NCBI GenBank assembly: GCA_017546505.1
Contig: JAFYWV010000020.1
Span: 1-64,000, forward strand
Direction: 5' to 3'
Origin: Bacteroidaceae bacterium
Lineage (GTDB): Bacteria; Bacteroidota; Bacteroidia; Bacteroidales; Bacteroidaceae
Length of the DNA stretch: 64,000 nucleotides
Of this stretch, positions 35,860-45,279 are shown piece after piece; position 1 is the stretch's first letter; the number at the start of each line of letters is the position of its first letter. The position numbers and the translations under genes are program-made. The notes under the pieces were generated by a model. That model saw only the letters and a list, made by a program, of their open reading frames with translations, was not told the origin of the DNA and did not search any database.

Positions 35860-36813
35860 ATGCGTGTAATCGATTATATAAATTCATCTTCAGAAACGGC
35901 TTTCTCGTTTGAGGTGCTCCCGCCATTGAAAGGCGTGGGTACCGGCAGACTTTTTGGGAATATAGACCGTCTTATGGAGTTTAATCCCGCTTGTATAAAT
36001 ATAACGACTCATCACAGCGAACCTGTATATCAGAGCCTTGGCGATGGCACATACAGGTTGGGTTCAATACGTCGTCGTCCAGGAACTGTGGCTGTTGCGG
36101 CGGCAATACATCATCGTTTTGGTGTTCCTGTTGTACCCCACATATTGTGCAACGGTTATACGCTTGAGGATACTGAATATGCCTTGATAGATTTGCAATT
36201 GTCGGGGATTACCGACATCTTGGTGTTGCAGGGCGACAGATGTAAGGGTGACGCGAATACAGCTCCGGCCAAATGTGGCAACAGGTATGCAATAGATTTG
36301 TTGCGTCAGGTGAACCGTTTCAACGAAGGCTTTTTTGTTGATGGTACACCAATCAAAGAGCCGGGAGTCCCTTTTTCTTGTGGCGTGGCCTGTTACCCCG
36401 AGAAACACGAAGAGGCGCCTAATATGGAGAGTGACCTTGCTGTCTTGAAAAAGAAAGCCGACGAGGGTGCTGCATACGCTGTTACGCAGATGTTTTTCGA
36501 CAATAGAAAGTATTTTGCTTTTGTGGAGCGTGCAAGGGCTTTGGGTATAAATATTCCTATAATCCCGGGAATAAAGCCTATACATCGTCTTTCGCAGATG
36601 AATGTGTTGCCAAAGACTTTCCGTGTGGATTTGCCTACAGAACTGGTGAATGAGCTTGTGAAATGCAAGGATGATGCCGCGGTGGCACAGGTTGGTTGTG
36701 AGTGGGGAGTGCAGCAGTGCAGAGAACTTATGGAGCACGGTGTACCAAGCTTGCACTTCTATACGCTCAATGCGTTTGACAGTGTTTATAACATAGCTAA
36801 AGCGATATTCTGA
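35860..36813 (+). CDS. metF: 5,10-methylenetetrahydrofolate reductase
   Basis: FAD-dependent TIM-barrel enzyme of 317 residues that makes 5-methyltetrahydrofolate for methionine synthesis. Conserved parts include AFSFEVLPPLKG at the N-terminus (active-site glutamate), NITTHHSE, HILCNGYTLEDTE, DILVLQGD, VTQMFFDNRKYFAF and IPGIKPI. ATG 35860 follows an A-rich GAAAGAGAAAAAG stretch; an ATG 30 bp upstream is too close to the -7 box. The stop shares one base with the holB start. It is the first gene of a four-gene operon with a well-formed promoter. Confidence 0.95.
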   Translation: MRVIDYINSSSETAFSFEVLPPLKGVGTGRLFGNIDRLMEFNPACINITTHHSEPVYQSLGDGTYRLGSIRRRPGTVAVAAAIHHRFGVPVVPHILCNGYTLEDTEYALIDLQLSGITDILVLQGDRCKGDANTAPAKCGNRYAIDLLRQVNRFNEGFFVDGTPIKEPGVPFSCGVACYPEKHEEAPNMESDLAVLKKKADEGAAYAVTQMFFDNRKYFAFVERARALGINIPIIPGIKPIHRLSQMNVLPKTFRVDLPTELVNELVKCKDDAAVAQVGCEWGVQQCRELMEHGVPSLHFYTLNAFDSVYNIAKAIF

Positions 36814-37952
36814 TGGCGGTGTTTTTTAAGGATATAATTGGGCAAAAGGACATTGTCGACAGGCTGCGTCGCAGTGTCGACGAGAACAAACTCGCGCACG
36901 CCCTTCTCATAACAGGTCCGCAGGGTAACGGCAAACAGCCTATTGCCATTGCGCTTGCGAATTATCTGCTTTGTGGTAATGGTGGTGGTGATGCTTGTGG
37001 CGCTTGTCCGGCTTGCGTGAAATTATCCAAATACATACATAGCGACCTACATTTTGTCTTTCCTGTAAAGAAGAGAAAAAACAGTTCAAGCGATAGTGCT
37101 CCGGTTAGTGATGATTATATTGCTGAGTGGAGGGAACTGTTGCTGAAAAATCCCTATTTCAGTTATGACGATTGGCTTGCAAAGTTGGATGTCGAGAACC
37201 AGCAGCCGATGATATATGAACGCGAGAGCGGTGAGATTTTGCACAAGCTGTCTATGCAGTCGCGTGAAGGTGGCTGGAAGGTTGTCGTTATATGGTTGCC
37301 CGAGAAGATGAAAGAGGCCGGTTCGAACAAGTTGTTGAAGATTATTGAGGAGCCACCGCACAAGACTTTGTTCTTGCTTGTATCGGAAGAACCCGACAAA
37401 ATCATCTCTACGATATTGAGTAGAACACAGCGTATCGATGTTCCCCGAATAGCTCGAACCGACATAGAGAATGCGCTTGTTGCGCGTTATGGACTTGCTT
37501 TTGATGATGCAAAGGTTGTGGCGCAGCAGAGTGCAGGAAACTGGGAAAAGGCCGAGGAGATGTTGTCGGTCAGCGAAGAGAAGGCGTTATATCTCGACCT
37601 CTTTATGCAACTTATGCGAGTGGCTTACGCCCGCAATATCAGGGAGATGAAAGCTTGGAGCGAGCAGGTTGCGGCAATGGGGCGTGAGAGGCAGAAACGT
37701 CTGCTTGAGTATTGTCAGCGTATGATACGCGAGAACTTTATTATGAACTTCAAAGAGGATGATATGCTTTATATGTCGCAAGCCGAACGTAATTTCTCTG
37801 TGAGGTTCTCGCCTTTTGTGAATGAACGCAATATCTTCGGTATAATGGAAGAACTCTCTGAGACCCAGAGACACATAGAACAGAATGTTAATGCAAAAAT
37901 GGTCTTCTTCGATATGTCGTTGAGGATGATTGTTTGGATAAAAAATAGATAA
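36813..37952 (+). CDS. holB: DNA polymerase III delta' subunit
   Basis: AAA+-type clamp-loader subunit of 379 residues, part of the complex that loads the sliding clamp. It has a P-loop-like GPQGNGKQ at ~35-42 and a zinc-binding cysteine cluster (CGACPAC) near 65. The HKTLFLLVSEEPDKIISTILSRTQ segment (residues ~188-211) matches the clamp-loader sensor-1 region. The C-terminal ~150 residues are the helical collar. It starts within the metF stop codon, and ricT starts on the base after its own stop. Confidence 0.92.
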   Translation: MAVFFKDIIGQKDIVDRLRRSVDENKLAHALLITGPQGNGKQPIAIALANYLLCGNGGGDACGACPACVKLSKYIHSDLHFVFPVKKRKNSSSDSAPVSDDYIAEWRELLLKNPYFSYDDWLAKLDVENQQPMIYERESGEILHKLSMQSREGGWKVVVIWLPEKMKEAGSNKLLKIIEEPPHKTLFLLVSEEPDKIISTILSRTQRIDVPRIARTDIENALVARYGLAFDDAKVVAQQSAGNWEKAEEMLSVSEEKALYLDLFMQLMRVAYARNIREMKAWSEQVAAMGRERQKRLLEYCQRMIRENFIMNFKEDDMLYMSQAERNFSVRFSPFVNERNIFGIMEELSETQRHIEQNVNAKMVFFDMSLRMIVWIKNR

Positions 37953-39116
37953 ATGGAAAAAAGATATAAAGAGAATAATGGCTGTGCCGGTATCTGTTGT
38001 AAGGGATGCGGTAAGATGGATGCGCCACTCAACACTTTTGATTGGCTTGCGGCTGTGCCCGGCAATGAGGAGTACACTGATATTGTAGAGGTGCAGTTCA
38101 AGAATACACGTAAAGGGTATTATAGGAACAGCAATAACATACCTTTGCAGAAGGGCGATGTGGTTGCTGTCGAGGCCAGCCCGGGTCACGATATAGGCAA
38201 GGTGACTATGACGGGTCGTTTGGTGCTTTTGCAGTTGAAGAAGACCCGCCTTACCCCCGAGAGCGAATTCAAACGCATATATCGCAAGGCCCGTCCTGTA
38301 GATATGGAGAAATATGAGGAGGCTAAGGCGCGTGAGCACGATACTATGATACGTTCGCGCCAGATAGCCAAGGACCTTGCGCTTGATATGAAAATCGGTG
38401 ATGTGGAGTACCAGGGTGACGGTTTGAAGGCAATATTCTACTATATAGCAGATAATCGTGTCGATTTCCGTCAGCTCATAAAGGTACTTGCCGACGTTTT
38501 CAAGGTGAAGATTGAAATGAAACAGATTGGTGCCCGTCAGGAGGCCGGACGTATTGGTGGTATCGGTCCTTGTGGCAGGGAACTTTGCTGTGCGACATTC
38601 ACCACCAATTTTGTGTCGGTGTCAACTGCTGCTGCGCGTTTCCAGGATGTGTCGCTCAACCCACAGAAACTGGCCGGGCAGTGTGCAAAGCTCAAATGTT
38701 GCCTCAATTATGAGGTCGATGCTTATGTAGAGGCATCAAAGAGATTGCCGCAACGCGACATTGAACTGGAGACAAAGGATGGTACATACTATTTCTTCAA
38801 GTGCGATATTATGCGCGGTGAGGTTACATACTCGACAGACAAGCATATTCCTGCAAATCTTGTCACAATAACAGGGCGCAGGGCTTTTGCTGTGATAGAG
38901 ATGAATAAGCGTGGAGAGCGTCCCGATAGTTTGAACAATGAGTCGGTTCAAGAGTCCAAACGTTCGGCCGATTTGCTTGAGCAAGAGAATATCAACCGTT
39001 TCGACAGCGTTCACCGCAACAATAAGAAACGCCGTAAAGGTGGTGGAAACCGTAATGACTCGAAAAAGGGCAATGCAAAAAGAGATAAAGAGAAGGGTGC
39101 TTCTGCCGAGAATTAA
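37953..39116 (+). CDS. ricT: RicT/PSP1-domain iron-sulfur protein
   Basis: Protein of 387 residues with the PSP1 domain. In Bacillus RicT (YaaT) forms a cluster-bearing complex with RicA and RicF that affects RNase Y; whether this holds in Bacteroidota is not known. Many cysteines are visible: CAGICCKGCGK near the N-terminus, CGRELCC in the middle, and CAKLKCC shortly after. The C-terminal ~60 residues are a lysine-, arginine- and asparagine-rich disordered tail (NNKKRRKGGGNRNDSKKG), suggestive of nucleic acid contact. The end overlaps the next gene's start by 44 bp. Confidence 0.9.
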   Translation: MEKRYKENNGCAGICCKGCGKMDAPLNTFDWLAAVPGNEEYTDIVEVQFKNTRKGYYRNSNNIPLQKGDVVAVEASPGHDIGKVTMTGRLVLLQLKKTRLTPESEFKRIYRKARPVDMEKYEEAKAREHDTMIRSRQIAKDLALDMKIGDVEYQGDGLKAIFYYIADNRVDFRQLIKVLADVFKVKIEMKQIGARQEAGRIGGIGPCGRELCCATFTTNFVSVSTAAARFQDVSLNPQKLAGQCAKLKCCLNYEVDAYVEASKRLPQRDIELETKDGTYYFFKCDIMRGEVTYSTDKHIPANLVTITGRRAFAVIEMNKRGERPDSLNNESVQESKRSADLLEQENINRFDSVHRNNKKRRKGGGNRNDSKKGNAKRDKEKGASAEN

Positions 39117-39576
39117 GACTCTTTTGCTTGCTGTCCTGTTGCTTGTGTCGTGCGATGGAACGGTTTATCATCGCTTTGAACAGGTGGATGATGCAGGCTG
39201 GATGGCCGGCGACACTTTGTCGTTCCTTTATGAGCCGGGCGCTCTTGTCTCCGGTGGTGAGGCTATGGATGTTACTCTTCAGGTGAGATATGGCGCAGAT
39301 TATAGGTTTAAGAACCTTTATGCTTGTGTTGAGACATTTAGAGCCCGTGACAGCGTTTTGTTGTCGGTAGATACTCTTTGTTGCTGTATGTATGATGACA
39401 ATGGACGCAGATTAGGGTACACTGCGGGAACAATATATCAAAACAGCAGTGAGCCGGTAACGGTTGCAGTCTCTCCGGTGGACACGCTTCTGTTCAAGGT
39501 TACGCACATTATGGATGTCGACTCTCTGAAGGATGTCTTTGACGTTGGTTTGAGGCTTGCCAATATTGAAATGTGA
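39073..39576 (+). CDS. gldH: GldH-like lipoprotein
   Basis: Predicted lipoprotein of 167 residues. The signal peptide ends in the lipobox LLVSC (cysteine at about residue 27). The rest is a beta-rich domain with DTLSFLYEP, DVTLQVRYGADYRFKNLYACVE-like strands and a DTLLFKVTHIMDVDSLKDVFDVG end. GldH is needed for gliding in Flavobacterium but is also common in non-motile Bacteroidota, where its role is unclear. ATG 39073 lies inside ricT; a GTG at 39097 would still keep the lipobox. It is the last gene of metF-holB-ricT-gldH and converges with rodA, with only 6 bp between. Confidence 0.85.
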   Translation: MQKEIKRRVLLPRIKTLLLAVLLLVSCDGTVYHRFEQVDDAGWMAGDTLSFLYEPGALVSGGEAMDVTLQVRYGADYRFKNLYACVETFRARDSVLLSVDTLCCCMYDDNGRRLGYTAGTIYQNSSEPVTVAVSPVDTLLFKVTHIMDVDSLKDVFDVGLRLANIEM

Positions 39577-39582
39577 GCCTGT

Positions 39583-41049
39583 TTATTTGTTGACACTTCT
39601 GTCGGCGTCAATTCTCAGGAATATGAACAGCAGTATGGAGAACCCAAGGAATGATGAGCCTCCGTAGCTGAAAAACGGCAAAGGAATGCCTATAACCGGG
39701 ACAAGTCCAAGTACCATCCCTACGTTTATGGTGAAGTGAAGAAAAAATATCGAGGCGACGGCATATCCGTATGCTCTTCCAAAACGGTCGTCTTGCCTTT
39801 CGGCAAGGTGTATTATTCTTAATATGAATATTACAAACATTGTCAACACGAACGCCGAGCCTGCAAATCCCTGTTCTTCGCCAATTGTGCAGAATATGAA
39901 ATCAGTGTCCTGTTCGGGCACATATTTCAGTTTTGTCTGTGTGCCATTCAGGAACCCCTTTCCAAAGACTCCGCCCGAGCCAATGGCAATCTTGGACTGG
40001 TGTACGTTGTAGCCGGCTCCGCTAAGGTCTTCCTTGAGTCCCAATAGAACCTCTATCCTTATCTTTTGATGTGGCTGCAATACATTCTGCATAACATAGC
40101 TGCAAGAGTAGTTGAAGGCTATAGCTCCAACGATATACAGGGCTACCCAGAGGTTCTTCTTCTCCTTTTGTAATCTTGTCTGCAAAAGCAGGTATATGAC
40201 GTCGAATGCCAAAAGAAGGTATTGGGTTATCATTATGTTGAATTCGACAAGGTATATTGCAACCCAATATGATAATAATGTAAAGGAAGCATTTGTTGCA
40301 AGCAGAGTGATGAATGTCCTGCTGTCCTTGCACCAGAACTTTACCAACGAAATGGAGATTATCTGTATTATTACGGTGGGGGCATATTGTCCTATGCTTA
40401 TGGACAGCTTTTCCATTATTGTGCTGTCGAACTTTATTCCAACCACAAAGTAGACGATGGCGCTTATACCCGTGAGCAGGAAAATTCCTGTCATACCTTC
40501 TCGGTAGAGCACAAGAAACAGCGCCAGATATACCAGTGCGCTGCCTGTCTCTTTTTGCGCAATTATAATAAGCATTGGCAGCAATATGATTCCTACCGCT
40601 TTAAGAAAGTCGCTGTTGTTGCTCATTTTGAACTCTCTTTTTCCAATGAAAGCCGCAAGCATCAGCGCTGTGGCTGATTTCATAAATTCAGCAGGTTGTA
40701 TTTTGAAAGAACCAAAAGAGATCCACGAGCCGGAACCTTTGGTGTCATCGGCAATAAAAATGGTTAGTATGCCCAAAAGCATTGTAGCTGCAAATACTAT
40801 AATAGAGAGGTTACGGTATGTGAGTTTGGGTATACATAATAATATCAGGCTGCATAAGAGTGATACTCCCATCCACATAGCTTGCTTGCCGCTTCGTTCA
40901 CCCTGATTGAAAAAGTCGGCAAATCCGCTGTCTATGTAGCTGTGCGTGGAGCCACATATTGCAAGCCAACCCATTATAGCAAGCATTGCAAACAGTATTA
41001 TGGTAGGCCAATCCACTCTTTTGAATATGTTATCGCTCTTCCTTTCCAT
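39583..41049 (-). CDS. rodA: Rod-shape glycosyltransferase RodA (SEDS)
   Basis: Inner-membrane peptidoglycan polymerase of the SEDS family, 488 residues with about ten helices. It polymerises lipid II together with PBP2 in the elongasome. Family segments visible are GSWISFGSFKIQPAEFMK, GYNVHQSKIAIGSGGVFGKGF (residues described, not exact limits), EQDTDFIFCTIGEEQGF and PLPFFSYGGSSF near the C-terminus. It is longer than E. coli RodA (370) because of extra sequence between the middle helices. Its start overlaps the mrdA end by 20 bp. It is the last gene of purH-mreBCD-mrdA-rodA. Confidence 0.95.
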   Translation of the reverse strand: MERKSDNIFKRVDWPTIILFAMLAIMGWLAICGSTHSYIDSGFADFFNQGERSGKQAMWMGVSLLCSLILLCIPKLTYRNLSIIVFAATMLLGILTIFIADDTKGSGSWISFGSFKIQPAEFMKSATALMLAAFIGKREFKMSNNSDFLKAVGIILLPMLIIIAQKETGSALVYLALFLVLYREGMTGIFLLTGISAIVYFVVGIKFDSTIMEKLSISIGQYAPTVIIQIISISLVKFWCKDSRTFITLLATNASFTLLSYWVAIYLVEFNIMITQYLLLAFDVIYLLLQTRLQKEKKNLWVALYIVGAIAFNYSCSYVMQNVLQPHQKIRIEVLLGLKEDLSGAGYNVHQSKIAIGSGGVFGKGFLNGTQTKLKYVPEQDTDFIFCTIGEEQGFAGSAFVLTMFVIFILRIIHLAERQDDRFGRAYGYAVASIFFLHFTINVGMVLGLVPVIGIPLPFFSYGGSSFLGFSILLFIFLRIDADRSVNK

Positions 41050-42874
41050 AGTAAATCTTTTTATTGCAGATGCTTTCGGCTTTTTTCTCGCTCTCTTCGC
41101 TCAAATTACCGTTAAGGTATTTTTCTATCATCAATGCCCCAATGGGAACTCCGTACTCTGCACCAAAACCTCCGTTCTCTACATAAACGGAAACAGCAAT
41201 CTTGGGATTGTTCATCGGTGCAAATCCAAGAAATACGGAGTGGTCGTTCCCTTTGTTCTCGGCTGTTCCTGTCTTTCCGCAGACTTCAAGGCCGGGAATG
41301 TTGGCTGCGCGGCAAGTTCCGCCTATTACGGCGTGGCGCATACCTTTTATAACCTCTTCGTAGGACGAGGGACTTACCATTGTGCTCTTTGGGGTGAGGT
41401 ATTTGCTTGCAATTGTGTCGTTCTCAACCTCTTTCACTATGTGAGGTATGATGTATCTGCCCCTGTTGGCAATTGTTGCTCCAAGGTTTGCTATCTGAAG
41501 CGGTGTGAGTGTTACCTCGCCCTGTCCTATCGATATGCTGATTACGGTTACTGCGCGCCAATAGTTTCCATAGTGGCGTGTGTAATACTCGGCATTTGGT
41601 ATCATTCCTCTTACCTCTCCCGGGAGGTCAACGCCCAGGGTGTACCCGAAACCCATTGACACCATATAGTCGCGCCATTTGTTCATTGCCGCCTTTGTGC
41701 CTCCATATTTGCTCATAGAGAACATTCGGTGCAATCCCCAACAGAAGTAGGCGTTGCACGATGTTGCGATAGCCTCTTTCAGCGCTGTCGGCGATGAGTG
41801 CGCGTGGCATCCAAGGCGGAACTTGTTGAAAACGAATCCCATACTGCAAGGGAATGCAGTTTGTGGTGTTACGACTCCCTCTTCCAGAAACATTGCAGCC
41901 TGGGATGTCTTGAATGTTGAACCGGGCGGGTATGTTCCCATTATGGCGCGGTTAAGCAGTGGCTTGTTCTTGTCCTTGGATAGCTCTTTGTGGTTTTTTC
42001 CTCGGTCTCGTCCGGTGAGCAATGCCGGGTCGTATGATGGCGATGATACCATACAGAGGATTTCTCCGGTCTCGGGTTCTATGGCCACAATACTGCCAAT
42101 CTTGTTCTGCAACAGGCGCTCTCCAAGCATCTGCAGTTCGATATCAAGGCTAAGTGTGAGGTTCTTGCCCCTGACGGCCGGGGTATCGAATGTTCCATTG
42201 TTATATTTGCCTTGTATACGTCCGTGTGCATCTCGCAAAAGTACTTCCGTTCCTTTTTCTCCTCGTAGCTGTTTTTCGTATGATGCTTCAAGTCCTTGTG
42301 TGCCGATGTAATCTCCCTGTTGGTAATATGAGTCTTTGTCTATATGTCTTTGTGATACTTCACCAACGTCGCCAAAGAGAACACCGGCCACTCCGTGATT
42401 GTATTGCCTGATGTATCTCTTGCGTATGTAGAAGCCTTTAAACAGAAAATTCTTCTCCTGGAACACTGCGAACTCCTCCATTGGTATTTGTGTCATAAAT
42501 ACCTGTTCTGTGTATTGTGAGTAGCCGGGATTGTATTTCCTGTTCTTTACACGTTCCATACGTTGCGTAAACTCCTCAATGCTTATGCCCAATGTGTTGC
42601 ATAGCTCAAGTGTGTCGACTCCCTTGATTTCGCGTGGAATGAATGTGATGTCGTATGCTGGCTTGTTGTACACCAAAAGCTCTCCGTTGCGGTCATACAT
42701 CTGTCCGCGTGACGGGTAGAGTGTCTTCTTGTAGAAAGCATTGCTGTCGGCCTTGCTCTTGTAGTCGTCACTGTTTATCTGTAGTGTATATAGCTGTGAC
42801 AGATATGTGATGAATACCAATAGGATAACTCCCGACAATATGTACTTGCGGCTTTCGTAGCTGTTGTCTTTCAT
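41030..42874 (-). CDS. mrdA: Penicillin-binding protein 2 (elongation transpeptidase)
   Basis: Class B PBP of 614 residues that cross-links peptidoglycan during side-wall growth. An N-terminal membrane anchor (residues ~10-30) is followed by the PBP dimer domain with SRGQMYDRNGELLVYN. The transpeptidase domain carries PPGSTFK (the serine nucleophile S-x-x-K), a later TSCNAYF and CGKTGTAENKG (the KTG box). I chose ATG 42874, 4 bp after the mreD stop; an upstream in-frame ATG at 42895 lies inside mreD. It overlaps rodA by 20 bp. Confidence 0.95.
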   Translation of the reverse strand: MKDNSYESRKYILSGVILLVFITYLSQLYTLQINSDDYKSKADSNAFYKKTLYPSRGQMYDRNGELLVYNKPAYDITFIPREIKGVDTLELCNTLGISIEEFTQRMERVKNRKYNPGYSQYTEQVFMTQIPMEEFAVFQEKNFLFKGFYIRKRYIRQYNHGVAGVLFGDVGEVSQRHIDKDSYYQQGDYIGTQGLEASYEKQLRGEKGTEVLLRDAHGRIQGKYNNGTFDTPAVRGKNLTLSLDIELQMLGERLLQNKIGSIVAIEPETGEILCMVSSPSYDPALLTGRDRGKNHKELSKDKNKPLLNRAIMGTYPPGSTFKTSQAAMFLEEGVVTPQTAFPCSMGFVFNKFRLGCHAHSSPTALKEAIATSCNAYFCWGLHRMFSMSKYGGTKAAMNKWRDYMVSMGFGYTLGVDLPGEVRGMIPNAEYYTRHYGNYWRAVTVISISIGQGEVTLTPLQIANLGATIANRGRYIIPHIVKEVENDTIASKYLTPKSTMVSPSSYEEVIKGMRHAVIGGTCRAANIPGLEVCGKTGTAENKGNDHSVFLGFAPMNNPKIAVSVYVENGGFGAEYGVPIGALMIEKYLNGNLSEESEKKAESICNKKIYYGKEER

Positions 42875-42878
42875 ATTG

Positions 42879-43382
42879 TCATTTATTTGGAGCAAAGAAC
42901 TCTACTACCACTGCGAATAACATTGTGAGAGCGGTGCTGCTGATTGTGCCTATGAGCAGCGTGGTGATGTGTCTCACGGTGAAAAGTTCGAGAGGGAAAA
43001 GTACCGCGTAGAACATTGTGATGCAGATTGCTGCATATACGATGTATCCTCCCCATTTAAGGCTCTTTACACCCGGGATGAAGTCGTCCGGTAGTCCTTT
43101 GTGTGTGAATGCGGCAAGTATATATTTGCGTGAAAATGCCATAGCTGTTGCTGCTGCAGAGTGGATGCCGGGTGTGTTACAGAATATATCGGTTATTATA
43201 CCAAAGAGAAAACCCCAGATGATTGCTTCGTTCTGTGTGGTGTGGCGTGGCAACTTTAGCAGGAATATGGTGAATATGCAAGCAGTGGCATAGCCAAAGA
43301 GGTGTATTTGGCTGAATATGATGACTTGTGCCAATGCAAGGAGCACAAAGTTTCTTGCCCGTATGATTGTTCTGCTTGTCAT
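42879..43382 (-). CDS. mreD: Rod-shape protein MreD
   Basis: Small integral membrane protein of 167 residues with about five helices, part of the MreBCD shape complex. IHLFGYATACIFTIFLL and GFLFGIITDIFCNTPGIHSAA match the family layout. Its identity rests on hydropathy and on its position between mreC (4 bp upstream) and mrdA (4 bp downstream), which is the standard order. The start is the ATG directly preceding TSRTIIRARNF. Confidence 0.88.
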   Translation of the reverse strand: MTSRTIIRARNFVLLALAQVIIFSQIHLFGYATACIFTIFLLKLPRHTTQNEAIIWGFLFGIITDIFCNTPGIHSAAATAMAFSRKYILAAFTHKGLPDDFIPGVKSLKWGGYIVYAAICITMFYAVLFPLELFTVRHITTLLIGTISSTALTMLFAVVVEFFAPNK

Positions 43383-43386
43383 TTCT

Positions 43387-44223
43387 TTAGTTTATGCTCT
43401 CTTCAAGAAGTTTTTGCTCTTCTCTGTTGTTGTTGCCGACAACAAATACATTGTCTATGTTCGAAAAGTCTACGAACAGTTTTACTTGTGCACGGTAGGA
43501 CTGGCCGTCGGCCGAGTCTTCGAGACGTTCTATCTGTCCCAAAGGTATGCCAGCCGGGAACATTGACGAGAAACCGCTTGTTACAACAGTGTCTCCACTT
43601 TCGAACAACTCATAGCGTGGAAGGTCAATGAGGTATGAGCGCTGTGTGTCACTGCCGTCCCATTTGAGTGTACACAAGGCTTTGTCCTTTACCTTGCAAC
43701 TTATTATGCTGCGGCTGTTGAGCAACGGCATTACAACTGTGAAGTTGTCCGATGCCGTGACTGTGACGCCAATCACGCCTTGGTGGTTGAACACCCCCAT
43801 CTGGTCACCAACCCCTTGTGATAGACCTTTGTCAATGGTTATGAAGTTATTAATTTTGTTGATGGAGTTGTTGACTACCTTTGCCGTGTTGTAGTAGAAA
43901 CCATCGTTGTGGTATGTCTGCTCTATGACGGCAATTGAGGTGCTGTCTTCGTATTTCCTTAGCCTGTTTTTTAAAGCCTCAATCTCGTTTATCAGCGCGT
44001 TGTTGTAGTTGATGAGGGCCTCATTCTCGTCTTTAAGCCCAAAGTAACTGTCGACATTGGTCATTGCCGTGTAGATATTTCCGGCAATGCTGTTGGCCGA
44101 TGTGAATAGTGTCGCTTTCTGATAGTTGTTGAAACAGACAACAAGCACAATACTGATTCCTTCCAGTAACAGGAATAAGAACCAGTGATTGTGCTTGATT
44201 AGAATATCCAGTATCGACCGCAC
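43387..44223 (-). CDS. mreC: Rod-shape protein MreC
   Basis: Periplasmic scaffold of the elongasome, 278 residues. It has one N-terminal membrane helix (residues ~13-31), a coiled-coil stretch rich in E, N and L (around 60-95), and a beta domain with KVVNNSINKINNFITIDKG, NHQGVIGVTV and TVVTSGFSSMFPAGIPLG typical of MreC. It lies 16 bp after mreB and 4 bp before mreD. Confidence 0.94.
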   Translation of the reverse strand: MRSILDILIKHNHWFLFLLLEGISIVLVVCFNNYQKATLFTSANSIAGNIYTAMTNVDSYFGLKDENEALINYNNALINEIEALKNRLRKYEDSTSIAVIEQTYHNDGFYYNTAKVVNNSINKINNFITIDKGLSQGVGDQMGVFNHQGVIGVTVTASDNFTVVMPLLNSRSIISCKVKDKALCTLKWDGSDTQRSYLIDLPRYELFESGDTVVTSGFSSMFPAGIPLGQIERLEDSADGQSYRAQVKLFVDFSNIDNVFVVGNNNREEQKLLEESIN

Positions 44224-44239
44224 GGTGCTCTCTGTTTTT

Positions 44240-45256
44240 TTATCTCATCAGGAACGGGTATGTGAGGTCGTTAAGCGCAAGCGATGTACCCTTTGCAACG
44301 CAGTAGAGCGGGTTCTCTGCGATGTGGAAAGGTATGTTGATTTTGTTGGACAAACGCTTGTCGAGACCGCGCAACAGTGCACCTCCTCCGGCAAGGTAGA
44401 TGCCATTGTGTACAATGTCTGCATATAGTTCCGGTGGTGTCTGCTCAAGAGCGCTGATGATGGCATTCTCAATCTTTATGATTGACTTGTCGATACAGTG
44501 TGCAATCTCCTGGTAGCATACCGGTACTTCAATAGGCATTGCTGTTATGCGGTTAGGACCGTGGACAATATAGTCCTGTGGTGCCTCGTCGCCAAGGTCG
44601 GTGAGGGCAGAGCCGACGTGAATTTTGATACGCTCGGCCATACGCTCGCTGACGCGTACGTTGTGCTGGCGGCTCATATAGTCCTGGATGTCGGCGGTGA
44701 AGTCATCACCTGCGGTGCGCAGTGAGCCGTTAGAAACAATGCCGCCAAGTGATATTACGGCAATCTCGGTTGAACCACCACCTATGTCAACGACCATATT
44801 ACCCTCGGGGGCAAGGACGTCAAGGCCAATACCTAATGCCGAAGCCATTGGCTCATAAATCAGATATACATCACGTGCTCCGGCGTGTTCTGCCGAGTCA
44901 CGTACGGCACGCAGTTCAACCTCGGTAGAGCCGTAAGGAACGCCAATGACCATTCTGAGTGAAGGTGTGAACAATTTACTGCCCATATTCACCTTTTCTA
45001 TGAAACCGCGCATCATCATTTCGCAAGCGTAGAAGTCTGCGATGACACCGTCTCTCAACGGACGGATGGTCTGTATATTGGGGTTGGTCTTCTCGTGCAT
45101 CTGCTTTGCCTTCTTACCGACGGCAATCATCTTCTTTGTTCCGTCGATAGCTACAACCGATGGCTCGTCAACGACAATCTTGCCATCGTATGATACGATG
45201 GTGTTGGCTGTACCCAAGTCGATGGCAACGTCTTTTGTAAATGAAAATAGACCCAT
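44240..45256 (-). CDS. mreB: Actin-like rod-shape protein MreB
   Basis: Cytoplasmic ATP-binding actin homologue of 338 residues that organises side-wall synthesis. The first phosphate loop is AIDLGTANTIV (residues ~11-21). IGVPYGSTEVE and the second phosphate loop VVDIGGGSTEIAV (around 157-170) follow, with GIYLAGGGALLRGLD as the adenosine site near residue 290. Length is as usual. It follows purH by 23 bp and starts the mreBCD-mrdA-rodA block. Confidence 0.97.
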   Translation of the reverse strand: MGLFSFTKDVAIDLGTANTIVSYDGKIVVDEPSVVAIDGTKKMIAVGKKAKQMHEKTNPNIQTIRPLRDGVIADFYACEMMMRGFIEKVNMGSKLFTPSLRMVIGVPYGSTEVELRAVRDSAEHAGARDVYLIYEPMASALGIGLDVLAPEGNMVVDIGGGSTEIAVISLGGIVSNGSLRTAGDDFTADIQDYMSRQHNVRVSERMAERIKIHVGSALTDLGDEAPQDYIVHGPNRITAMPIEVPVCYQEIAHCIDKSIIKIENAIISALEQTPPELYADIVHNGIYLAGGGALLRGLDKRLSNKINIPFHIAENPLYCVAKGTSLALNDLTYPFLMR

Positions 45257-45279
45257 TTTCCTGTTTTCGTTTTTTAGAA